From CALKCV01 sp964609515 (lineage in GTDB: Bacteria > Cyanobacteriota > Cyanobacteriia > Cyanobacteriales > Microcoleaceae), in contig CAZSTZ010000174.1 in assembly GCA_964609515.1 (NCBI GenBank), positions 1-15,042 of the forward strand: 15,042 bases of DNA, given 5' to 3'. Shown piece after piece: positions 6,439 to 12,866 of the stretch (position 1 is its first letter; each line of letters begins with the position of its first letter). The notes beneath the pieces are model-generated. The model saw nothing but the letters and a program-made list of their open reading frames with translations, ran no database searches and was not told the origin of the DNA. The position numbers were made by a program, and so were the translations under genes.

Positions 6439-6463
6439 GTAGAACAGGCATCTCGCCTGTTGC
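6439..6463. repeat. Dispersed GAACAGGCA inverted repeat, copy 2
   Basis: GTAGAACAGGCATCTCGCCTGTTGC matches copy 1 at 1942-1966 with a few changes and keeps AACAGGC/GCCTGTT arms. It lies in the 328-bp spacer (6364-6691) upstream of the toxin-antitoxin genes. The rest of that spacer shows only a possible gene remnant. Confidence 0.7.
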
Positions 6464-6578
6464 TTTTGCTTTCGAGACATATCGAGGCGCAAAACATTTC
6501 CTCCAACAAGAATATGTCAGAGTCATAGATGCTTTGATGGGTCGTATTGTTGTTAAAAGACCCAAGCCTATTATATAA
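6462..6578 (+). pseudogene. Possible remnant of an unidentified gene (3' end only)
   Basis: Right after the repeat, one frame runs without a start codon and reads like coding sequence: AFETYRGAKHF, then LQQEYVRVIDALMGRIVV, then a stop at 6576-6578. The amphipathic helical pattern looks more like protein than the surrounding spacer. I do not recognise the family. It could equally be a chance open frame of about 38 codons. Confidence 0.25.
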
Positions 6579-6779
6579 TAGTAAATTTGGCAGTTTCATG
6601 TTTGGACGCCTGTAGCAAAAAAATAGAGCCCTTTTGATGGCCACCAGGGATAATCAGAAGTTTATAAGGGTAGGGCAAATAACTTGCCTACTTGATAATG
6701 ATACACGATCGCATCATCTTTCTAAAATCGGCTCAGGGATCGTTTAAATATGTTCTTAAACCACCATTAACCCAAAAAC

Positions 6780-6848
6780 AAAAAACCCAGTTTCCTCTAA
6801 TTATGAGCCGCAAATTGTTAGCTAACAACTTAGGAAACCAGGTTTTTT
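6780..6848 (-). terminator. Repeat-derived hairpin downstream of thrS
   Basis: AAAAAACCCAGTTTCC (6780-6795) and GGAAACCAGGTTTTTT (6833-6848) are inverted copies matching at 14 of 16 positions, around the 14-bp palindrome TTGTTAGCTAACAA (6815-6828). Read on the minus strand, the structure begins about 36 bases after the thrS stop and ends in a T run. That suits a thrS terminator built from the AGAAACC-GGTTTTT repeat family. Confidence 0.55.
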
Positions 6849-6883
6849 TAGCTTTGGCATCGCCAGCTCCCAAATTACAATTA

Positions 6884-8695
6884 TTAAAAATTCCTGTAGT
6901 TAGCGATCGCCTCCTTCAACCGATCCAGAGCCTCGGCGACCGGCATCGCGCCCAACTCTCCATCTGCCCGAGTCCGGACGCTCAAGCTATTGGACTCCAT
7001 CTCCTTAGCCCCTAGCACTGCCATCACCGGCACTTTGGCCTTCTCCCCATTTCTAATTAACTTGCCCAAACGCTCGTTACTGGTATCTGCCACGGCCCGA
7101 ATACCCTCTGCCTGCATGATGGCCGCCACCGACTGGGCGAAAGGCAAAAACTCGTGACTGACCGGCAGCAGTCGCACCTGTTCCGGGGCCAACCACAACG
7201 GGAAATCCCCCGCATATTCCTCAATCAAAATCCCGATCAACCGTTCCAGAGAACCAAAAGGAGCCCTGTGAATCATAACCGGACGCTTCCTGCTGCCATC
7301 CTCGGCCACATATTCCAACTTAAACCGTTCCGGCAAATTGTAATCAACCTGGACGGTCCCCAACTGCCACTCCCGTTCTAGGGCATCGTTGAAAATGAAA
7401 TCCAGCTTCGGCCCGTAAAAAGCAGCCTCGCCGATGCCCTCAAAATGCTCCATGCCCAAAGTTTCCACGGCCCGGCGGATCGCATTTTCGGCCTTATTCC
7501 AAGCCTCGTCGGAACCGATATACTTATCCAAACTGGGGTCGCGGAAACTCAGTCTGGCCCTAAAGTTTTTAAGCTGCAATTTCCCAAACACCGACAAAGT
7601 TAAATCCACCACGCTGAGAAACTCTTCGTCTAACTGTTCGGGAGTTACAAACAAGTGGGAGTCATCCTGAGTAAAACCGCGCACTCTAGTTAGTCCCCCC
7701 AACTCTCCCGACTTCTCGTAACGATAAACGGTGCCAAACTCGGCGAGGCGCATGGGCAGTTCTCGATAAGAACGCAACTCGTTGTTATAGATCTGAATGT
7801 GGAACGGGCAGTTCATGGCCTTGAGAACGAAACCCTCCTCCTCCGACTCTCCCATCATCGGGAACAAGTCCTCTTTATATTTTTGCCAGTGTCCCGAGGT
7901 TTTAAACAGCTCCACTCTGCCGATATGGGGAGTTACCACCGGTTGATAGCCCCGTTTAATTTGTTCTTGCTTGAGGAAATCTTCTAATAAATTCCTCAAA
8001 ATCGTTCCCTTGGGAGTCCACAACGGCAAACCCGGCCCCACGATGTCGGTAAAAATAAATAACCCTAATTCTTTGCCCAGTTTGCGGTGGTCTCGTTTGA
8101 GGGCCTCTTCTTTACGGCGCTTATATTCCACTAACTGTTCTGGAGTTTCCCAGGCCGTGCCGTAGATCCGCTGCAATTGGGCCTTAGTTTCGTCCCCCCG
8201 CCAATAGGCCCCCGCTACGCTTTCGAGGTCGATGGCCTTGGCATTAATATCTGCGGTAGTCTCCACATGAGGGCCCGCGCAGAGATCCCACCAGCGATCG
8301 CCCAGATGATAAATGCTGATGGGGTCTTCTAATCCTTCCAGGATTTCTAACTTATAGGGTTCTTGAATTGCTTCTATTCGCTGTTTGGCTTCTTCTTTCG
8401 GTATTTCTTCTCTGATGACCGGCAGTTTCTGCTTGATTATCTTGACCATCTCTTTTTTGATGGCCTTTAAATCCTGTTCCGTAAATGGTTCTGGAGTGTC
8501 AAAGTCGTAGTAAAAGCCATTTTCGATCCACGGACCTATGGTTACTTGAGCTTTAGGAAACAGCTTTTGCACGGCCATTGCCATCACATGAGAAGTTGTA
8601 TGGCGAATTTTTTTGAGGTTTTCTGATTCGCTGGTACGGGGTAAATGTATTTTTTCTGAACCGTTAGATTCTTGGTTCGGCATCGGCTGTTTCAT
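6884..8695 (-). CDS. thrS: Threonyl-tRNA synthetase
   Basis: This 603-residue class II synthetase charges tRNA-Thr. It begins directly at the editing domain and lacks the N-terminal TGS domain, as is usual for cyanobacterial ThrRS. Editing-site ligands are His32 and His36 (HTTSH) and Cys139 and His143 (CAGPH). The catalytic core has motif 2 VYRYEKSGELGGLTRVRGFTQ (split around 323-343), motif 3 with Arg485 (GSLERL), and zinc ligands Cys296, His347 and His476. The anticodon-binding domain (about 505-603) contains VRLLPVS and VPVMAVLGAKE. All key residues are present. ATG 8695 is used, and the Met at residue 5 is a possible alternative start. It is divergent from the DUF2605 gene across a 286-bp promoter region, and no T-box leader is seen. 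Confidence 0.97.
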   Translation of the reverse strand: MKQPMPNQESNGSEKIHLPRTSESENLKKIRHTTSHVMAMAVQKLFPKAQVTIGPWIENGFYYDFDTPEPFTEQDLKAIKKEMVKIIKQKLPVIREEIPKEEAKQRIEAIQEPYKLEILEGLEDPISIYHLGDRWWDLCAGPHVETTADINAKAIDLESVAGAYWRGDETKAQLQRIYGTAWETPEQLVEYKRRKEEALKRDHRKLGKELGLFIFTDIVGPGLPLWTPKGTILRNLLEDFLKQEQIKRGYQPVVTPHIGRVELFKTSGHWQKYKEDLFPMMGESEEEGFVLKAMNCPFHIQIYNNELRSYRELPMRLAEFGTVYRYEKSGELGGLTRVRGFTQDDSHLFVTPEQLDEEFLSVVDLTLSVFGKLQLKNFRARLSFRDPSLDKYIGSDEAWNKAENAIRRAVETLGMEHFEGIGEAAFYGPKLDFIFNDALEREWQLGTVQVDYNLPERFKLEYVAEDGSRKRPVMIHRAPFGSLERLIGILIEEYAGDFPLWLAPEQVRLLPVSHEFLPFAQSVAAIMQAEGIRAVADTSNERLGKLIRNGEKAKVPVMAVLGAKEMESNSLSVRTRADGELGAMPVAEALDRLKEAIANYRNF

Positions 8696-8784
8696 CTTTA
8701 CTTTAATGGGGATTTTCCACTTGATTCGTTATAAGCGTAATTTTACCATTCGGCTTCGTCCCCAGTACGGGTTCCGCTCTTCTC

Positions 8785-8817
8785 AGAAACCCGGTTTTTC
8801 TAAAAAACCTGGTTTCT
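8785..8817. repeat. AGAAACC-GGTTTTT inverted repeat between thrS and the DUF2605 gene
   Basis: AGAAACCCGGTTTTT (8785-8799) and AAAAACCTGGTTTCT (8803-8817) form a 15-bp stem with one mismatch. It is nearly the same as the copy inside the oxidoreductase gene at 2713-2745. It lies upstream of both divergent genes, so it is not a terminator for either. Confidence 0.8.
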
Positions 8818-8909
8818 TGTTTCTTAACTTGCGTTGCCTGCTGCTGGCCCTCTACTTTCCTTAATAATTCTAAAATCTAAAACTCAATTTTTAACAAAAC
8901 CTTAAAAGT

Positions 8910-8937
8910 TGTGTAAAAAAATGTAAAGAAATGTAAA
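8910..8937 (-). promoter_or_regulatory. Triple HLR1 element (predicted RpaB site)
   Basis: On the minus strand, TTTACATT (8930-8937), TTTACATT (8920-8927) and TTTACACA (8910-8917) are direct 8-bp repeats, each separated by exactly 2 bases. HLR1, the site of the response regulator RpaB, is two (G/T)TTACA(T/A)(T/A) repeats with a 2-base spacer. The first pair fits perfectly and the third half matches at 7 of 8 positions. The element lies just upstream of a possible -10 hexamer for the DUF2605 gene. Confidence 0.65.
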
Positions 8938-8946
8938 GACTGCTAA

Positions 8947-8952
8947 GATAAT
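8947..8952 (+). promoter_or_regulatory. Possible -10 hexamer of the DUF2605 gene
   Basis: GATAAT (8947-8952) matches TATAAT at 5 of 6 positions and lies 29 bases before ATG 8982. No good -35 is visible, and the HLR1 repeats occupy that region. That would place RpaB over the core promoter. Confidence 0.35.
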
Positions 8953-8981
8953 TGTAATCAGGAAAAAAGAAATTAAGATAG

Positions 8982-9305
8982 ATGGTAAACCCCAAACTAC
9001 CAGAAGAGGACTTATTAAAGGCCATACTCGAACCCCTATTAGATGATTTTAAATATTGGTTCGAGCGCTCGCGCCAACTGTTGGAAACCAAGGAAATTGA
9101 CTTTTTAAGTAACGAAGAGCAATCTGAGTTACTCGCTAGAATCGAACAAGCTCAAAAAGAAGTAAACACCAGTGCAATTTTATTTGAAGCAACAGGAGCT
9201 AGAGTAGGAGTAGAAACCTCAGTGCTGATTGATTGGCACAAACTGCTAACGAAATGTTGGCAAGTATCGGCCAAGTATCGTAAAAATTCCTCCCTCCCCT
9301 CTTAA
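8982..9305 (+). CDS. Conserved cyanobacterial protein, DUF2605 family
   Basis: This 107-residue soluble protein matches the DUF2605 family, found only in cyanobacteria and of unknown function. Visible are the PEEDLLKAILEPLLDDFKYWFERS block (about 7-30), LLETKEIDFLS, LLARIEQAQKEVN (about 50-62), and ATGARVGVETSVLIDWHKLLTKCWQV (about 70-95). It has no signal peptide or membrane segment, is predicted helical, and is strongly acidic in the first half. Start ATG 8982 fits the family. No close Shine-Dalgarno is seen, only AGGAAAA about 20 bases upstream. A DUF2973 gene follows after 73 bases on the same strand, an arrangement I recall from other cyanobacteria. Three HLR1 half-sites upstream suggest light-stress control through RpaB (inference). 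Confidence 0.85.
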   Translation: MVNPKLPEEDLLKAILEPLLDDFKYWFERSRQLLETKEIDFLSNEEQSELLARIEQAQKEVNTSAILFEATGARVGVETSVLIDWHKLLTKCWQVSAKYRKNSSLPS

Positions 9306-9378
9306 CTCTTTAAATAAAAGAATCTTGTTAAAAAAACTGTTTGTAACTAGCTAGCTATCTGGCCTTAAGGAGAAAACC

Positions 9379-9693
9379 ATGTTACATTTGCTGTACATCT
9401 TAGCTTTCACTACCATTGCCGTTTTGGCAGTTGGTAATTTAATCCGCAGTTTGTTTGTAGTCGGCATCGAGTCCCAACGCCCTCCATCCCAAAGATGGTC
9501 TAGTATCGGCCCCTCCCTGCAAAATCGAGGAGTACCCCATCCAGAACTTTTGGATGAAACGGGCAATGTGATTGAGGAACCTCTGTTGGTGATGCGTTCT
9601 GTATCGGTACAAGAAGCTCGGGAACAATTGGACGATTTGTACAATTCCGAACCCGGTTCTCGGGGCGAAAACCGGGGAGAATCTGAAAAGTAA
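9379..9693 (+). CDS. Conserved cyanobacterial membrane protein, DUF2973 family
   Basis: This 104-residue protein matches DUF2973, a cyanobacterial family of unknown function usually next to DUF2605. A single hydrophobic segment (about 4-28) forms one N-terminal membrane anchor. The rest is a soluble tail containing the HPELLDETGNVIEEPLLVMR block (about 54-73), and an acidic C terminus. The HPE-LD-G-V-EEPLL pattern is the part I recognise as family-specific. A good Shine-Dalgarno, AAGGAG (9367-9372), lies 6 bases before ATG 9379. With the soluble DUF2605 protein upstream it may make a membrane-anchored pair, with this protein as the anchor, which is inference. A 21-bp hairpin lies 36 bases after the stop. 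Confidence 0.82.
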   Translation: MLHLLYILAFTTIAVLAVGNLIRSLFVVGIESQRPPSQRWSSIGPSLQNRGVPHPELLDETGNVIEEPLLVMRSVSVQEAREQLDDLYNSEPGSRGENRGESEK

Positions 9694-9729
9694 AGATTTA
9701 TAACATTAAAAGTTTAATAAAGTCCAACA

Positions 9730-9775
9730 AACTGCTATTATTTTTTAGTTTTGTAACTAAAGAATAATAGCAGTT
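9730..9775 (+). terminator. 21-bp stem-loop after the DUF2973 gene
   Basis: Positions 9730-9750 and 9755-9775 are inverted copies over 21 bp around loop TTGT, with one T-G wobble and no gap. The arms are AT-rich except for the ACTGC base. CGCTTTT follows instead of a full T tract. It may terminate the DUF2605-DUF2973 unit or act as an RNA-stabilising or processing structure. The rest of the 284-bp spacer up to 9977 holds A-rich sequence and the motif at 9917-9933. Confidence 0.6.
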
Positions 9776-9916
9776 CGCTTTTAAGGCAAAATAAAAGGGC
9801 TCGAACTCTGGTGGCACGGCGGCTCAAAAGTAAGAAAAGTAAGAGCTGAAAGTAGCGATTTATGCTTATCCAGAAAAAAAAGGATAAAAGAAAAAAGCAG
9901 CAGCAAATGTAAAGAA

Positions 9917-9933
9917 AAATATGGGATGGTCCC
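9917..9933 (+). promoter_or_regulatory. AAATATGGGATGGTCCC motif upstream of the kinase gene
   Basis: This 17-base sequence recurs upstream of psaD (12734-12750) with one change. Its core is an inverted repeat, GGGA-N3-TCCC. It ends 44 bases before ATG 9978. A single HLR1-like half-site, AATGTAAA, lies just upstream (9906-9913). The function is unknown. Confidence 0.4.
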
Positions 9934-9977
9934 AGGGCAAAAGCTAAAGCAACCCCAAGAAAACTATAAAAAAAAAG

Positions 9978-12083
9978 ATGACTATTCCTACTTCTGTTTT
10001 GGCAGAACTGGTAAGCGAAATTCCCCAGTTAAAGCCACAAATATATTTCAAGTCATCCTTAACGGCCTTATCTCATGCAATGGAAGACCTGGTATTAGCC
10101 GGGTCTGGTAGCCCCTTGGTCATCGCAACTTTTCAAAAAGAGCGTTTTTATCGCCAGGAAGCTCACCGCTATAAACGCATTGGACGGCTAACACCGCAAG
10201 TCTATGTGCTGGCGGCCCCAGAATCAGAGTTTAGAAACTCATCGGTCGATTACGAAACAGTGGCTTTCGACTCCAACGATACCTTGACTCAGGAATGGAA
10301 TTTAGTGGCGATCGCTGAAGAATATTCAACCTGTCTGATCTGTAACGAGCGTCCTGGCCACGAGCGAGAGGAAGAGGAAGCGGATCGGGCAATGGATCGG
10401 GCCCGTCGGTTTGAGGGTATCTGGACGAGCGATCGCCAAGTTTGCTTTCAGGCCGCAGGGCTACTCCTAGAACGAGTTCTCGAATACCGCCCAGAATTAA
10501 AAGAAAAGGTACAACAAGTAAGAAAAATTTACGGCATCCCCACCAGAAGAGCCAAAAAAAGAAAGTCTGCCAAAACATCCACTACCAAAAGCGCACAGAG
10601 CAAAACCCCAGACCTTCAATTAAGGGATCCCTTTGCCCAACGTCTGGTGACTTACTTGCAGGCAGGACAGCATCAACTACTAAAAGCCTATCGGTCTATA
10701 GCAGCTAGAGAACGACAAGAGCGTTTGATAAATATCATTACCGCTGCCATGAGGCGATCGCTCGATGTCAATGAAATTCTCGAAGTAACGGTTAAAGAAC
10801 TGGGAGAAGCCCTTGGGGCCTGTCGATGTCTGATTTATCAATGCAAAGCCACAGATAAACAAGCTACCATCGAACACGAGTATTTAGGCCCTTCTGTAAA
10901 ATCCCTGCGGGGCCAGATTTGGCCTTTGAAAAATAATCCTCTATTTAAAAAAGTCATCCAAACCCGATCTCGAATTTACATTCCCAATACAGCTAGCCTC
11001 CAGAGAGGAGAAATGGAAGAGCTGGCAATAATACTAGAGAAAGAGAGCGAGGACATCTTAGACGAACCTGAAAATTGCATCCCCGAGCTCATCTCCCAGT
11101 GGAAGATTGCTTCGTGGTTGATGGTACCGGTATTGTACCAAGGGCAACTATTGGGGATAGTAGAGCTGCACGACTGCGGCGATGGTTCCCACCGCTGGTC
11201 TCAAGAGGGGTTAAATTTAATAGAAGCGATCGCTACTCAACTGGGAGCTACCCTCATCCAAGCGGAAACCTACGGCAATTTAGAAGAACTCAACCAACAA
11301 TTAGAGGCCCTAGATCGCACCCGCAGCAACCTCATTGCCATTACTGGCCACGAACTGCGCACGCCCCTATCCACGATCCAAGTTTGCCTCGAAAGTCTGA
11401 GCCAGGAACCGGATATGCCAGAGGACTTGCAACAGGTTATGCTGGAGACTGCCCTAGCCGATGCCGAACGAATGCGCAAGTCGATCCAAGACTTCCTCAC
11501 TTTATCGGACTTAGAAAGCAACCGGGTTGAGTGGGATCTGGAGTCTTTAAGATTGCAAGAATGTATCGATTTAGCTCTCAGCAGCGTTCGCATCCACCAC
11601 CTCGATCGGGACTTACCGACAATTACGACTAAAGTCCCGCGACAACTGCCACTGGTATTGGCCGATGGAGAGAGATTAGTAGAGGTTCTCTCGAAGCTGC
11701 TGGACAATGCTTGTAAATTTACTCCGCCGAAGGGAAAAGTCACTATTGAGGCTGCTATTAAGGGCAGTAATATGTTAGAAGTTACCGTCTCTGACACGGG
11801 TCGCGGCATCGAACCAAACCGTTTGGAAGTCATCTTCGATCGCTTTTATCAGGAAGAAGGTGCCTTGAGGCGAACTGTTGGCGGTACCGGTTTGGGTTTG
11901 GCAATTTGTCGGCAAATTATTACTCATTTGGGAGGCGAAATTTGGGCTTACTCTTCGGGTAAAGATAAAGGTAGCGTATTTCATTTCACAATCCCCATTG
12001 TCGATAAAGTGCCTAATTCAAAGTCTAAAACTACTAATAAAAAAGTTTCTAGTAGTAACAGAACTAGAAGAAAAAGAAGGTAG
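9978..12083 (+). CDS. DICT-GAF sensor histidine kinase
   Basis: This 701-residue protein has no membrane segment and should be cytoplasmic. Residues about 20-185 match the DICT sensory domain (MEDLVLAGS, FYRQEAHRYKRI, VYVLAAPES, RRFEGIWTSDRQV). That domain occurs in cyanobacterial signalling proteins and its ligand is unknown. After a basic linker (about 188-212), a GAF domain follows (about 250-430) without the Cys-His pair of bilin-binding GAFs. The kinase core has H-box GHELRTPL with His458, N-box LLDNACKFTP (Asn577), G1 DTGRGI (606-611), F-box FDRFYQ (620-625) and G2 GGTGLGLAI (635-643). Thr462 in HELRT suggests phosphatase activity as well. The tail is very basic (RTRRKRR). No response regulator is adjacent, so it is an orphan kinase. 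No clear Shine-Dalgarno precedes ATG 9978. Confidence 0.92.
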   Translation: MTIPTSVLAELVSEIPQLKPQIYFKSSLTALSHAMEDLVLAGSGSPLVIATFQKERFYRQEAHRYKRIGRLTPQVYVLAAPESEFRNSSVDYETVAFDSNDTLTQEWNLVAIAEEYSTCLICNERPGHEREEEEADRAMDRARRFEGIWTSDRQVCFQAAGLLLERVLEYRPELKEKVQQVRKIYGIPTRRAKKRKSAKTSTTKSAQSKTPDLQLRDPFAQRLVTYLQAGQHQLLKAYRSIAARERQERLINIITAAMRRSLDVNEILEVTVKELGEALGACRCLIYQCKATDKQATIEHEYLGPSVKSLRGQIWPLKNNPLFKKVIQTRSRIYIPNTASLQRGEMEELAIILEKESEDILDEPENCIPELISQWKIASWLMVPVLYQGQLLGIVELHDCGDGSHRWSQEGLNLIEAIATQLGATLIQAETYGNLEELNQQLEALDRTRSNLIAITGHELRTPLSTIQVCLESLSQEPDMPEDLQQVMLETALADAERMRKSIQDFLTLSDLESNRVEWDLESLRLQECIDLALSSVRIHHLDRDLPTITTKVPRQLPLVLADGERLVEVLSKLLDNACKFTPPKGKVTIEAAIKGSNMLEVTVSDTGRGIEPNRLEVIFDRFYQEEGALRRTVGGTGLGLAICRQIITHLGGEIWAYSSGKDKGSVFHFTIPIVDKVPNSKSKTTNKKVSSSNRTRRKRR

Positions 12084-12256
12084 TTAATGGTTGCACGTCA
12101 ACTTTGAAGAGAAGCAAAAAGTAAATGCGGGTCTTCGGTACGAAGGTTGGCTAAAATGGTAATTTTACGATGAGCGGGAACTCTTAACAGGGAACAGGGA
12201 ACGGGGAAGAACAAATTTAAAATTGACGCAAACACCATTAAACTACTTTTTTTTAA

Positions 12257-12275
12257 TAACTAGATGTGCTAGTTA
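12257..12275. repeat. Small inverted repeat TAACTAG-CTAGTTA
   Basis: TAACTAG (12257-12263) and CTAGTTA (12269-12275) flank ATGTG. A T8 run precedes it and an A run follows, so it does not look like a terminator on either strand. It lies 170 bases after the kinase gene, in a spacer of 783 bp (12084-12866) with no credible gene. Confidence 0.4.
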
Positions 12276-12375
12276 GTAAGAAAAAAATCCCAAATCCGTT
12301 CCCTCGACCCGTTCCTCGTTCCCGAGCATCAATGATGAGCGCAAGCTAAACACCGAAGAGCCGTAAATGCTTTTT

Positions 12376-12547
12376 GGGAATAGGGAATGGGGAATAGGGA
12401 ATAGGGAAGATGGAATTGTTAATCCTAACCATGATTCTATGGTGCAACGGCTCCCGAGGAAACCGTTGCAGGTTAAGCTCAAAATCCAAAAGGGAACGAT
12501 GGCCCCATGGACTATTCTCCATTCCCCATTCTCTATTCCCTATTCTC
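12376..12547. repeat. Inverted pair of GGGAATA heptamer arrays with an inner hairpin
   Basis: Five GGGAATA-type units (12376-12410) face five complementary TATTCTC/TATTCCC-type units (12513-12547) across about 100 bases, so a long imperfect stem is possible. Between them, TGCAACGG (12443-12450) and CCGTTGCA (12463-12470) form an 8-bp hairpin with a 12-base loop. No tRNA or known small-RNA signature was recognised here. Confidence 0.65.
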
Positions 12548-12733
12548 CCCGAACCAAAAAGCGTTAAGTCTTTGGGAAAACTTCAAAACTGACTTGCTCC
12601 CGTAGTTAATGGGTACACTGCAATTTTGAATAAAACTAAGAATTTAATGCTTTTTGTTAGTTGTCAGTTGTTAGTTGAGCAATTAACTTAAAGAACAAAC
12701 TGACAAAGATAGTTAACTTTTTGGTCTTTTTAC

Positions 12734-12776
12734 AAATATGGGATGCTCCCTAGTTAGGGAAGAGTGTGGCCATCCC
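12734..12776 (+). promoter_or_regulatory. Structured motif in the psaD upstream region
   Basis: AAATATGGGATGCTCCC (12734-12750) repeats the motif found before the kinase gene. Here it is part of a nested fold: GGGATG (12740-12745) pairs with CATCCC (12771-12776), and inside it TCCCTA (12747-12752) pairs with TAGGGA (12755-12760). An HLR1-like half-site, TTTACAAA (12729-12736), overlaps its start. Promoter, operator and leader-structure roles are all possible. Confidence 0.4.
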
Positions 12777-12786
12777 TTTCTGTCTT

Positions 12787-12805
12787 TTGTAACAGTTCGT
12801 TACAA
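12787..12805. promoter_or_regulatory. TTGTAAC-N5-GTTACAA palindrome upstream of psaD
   Basis: Two perfect 7-bp arms (12787-12793, 12799-12805) flank AGTTC and end 61 bases before the psaD start. The form suits a dimeric regulator. Each arm contains the GTTACAA part of an HLR1 half-site, but the arms are inverted, not direct, so this is not a standard RpaB site. Confidence 0.45.
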
Positions 12806-12866
12806 GTTATGAGAGAAGTGCAGGCTGGATGTTAGGATTCGAGAAAAAGCTTTTAAGGAGGAACCA

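Noticed and set aside
6692..7015. A 107-codon plus-strand open frame
   Set aside because: Its second half is antisense to the 3' end of thrS, the first half lies in spacer and repeat, and it resembles no family.
11270..11833. A 187-codon minus-strand open frame inside the kinase gene
   Set aside because: It is antisense to the conserved histidine kinase core and has a low-complexity Ser/Arg-rich composition typical of shadow frames.
12786..12806. psaD palindrome as an HLR1/RpaB site
   Set aside because: The halves are inverted with a 5-base spacer, whereas HLR1 is a direct repeat with a 2-base spacer. It is kept only as an unassigned palindrome.
12084..12866. tRNA or known small RNA in the long psaD upstream spacer
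   Set aside because: No T-loop or acceptor pairing and no familiar small-RNA motif was seen. The hairpin at 12443-12470 alone is not enough for an RNA gene call.
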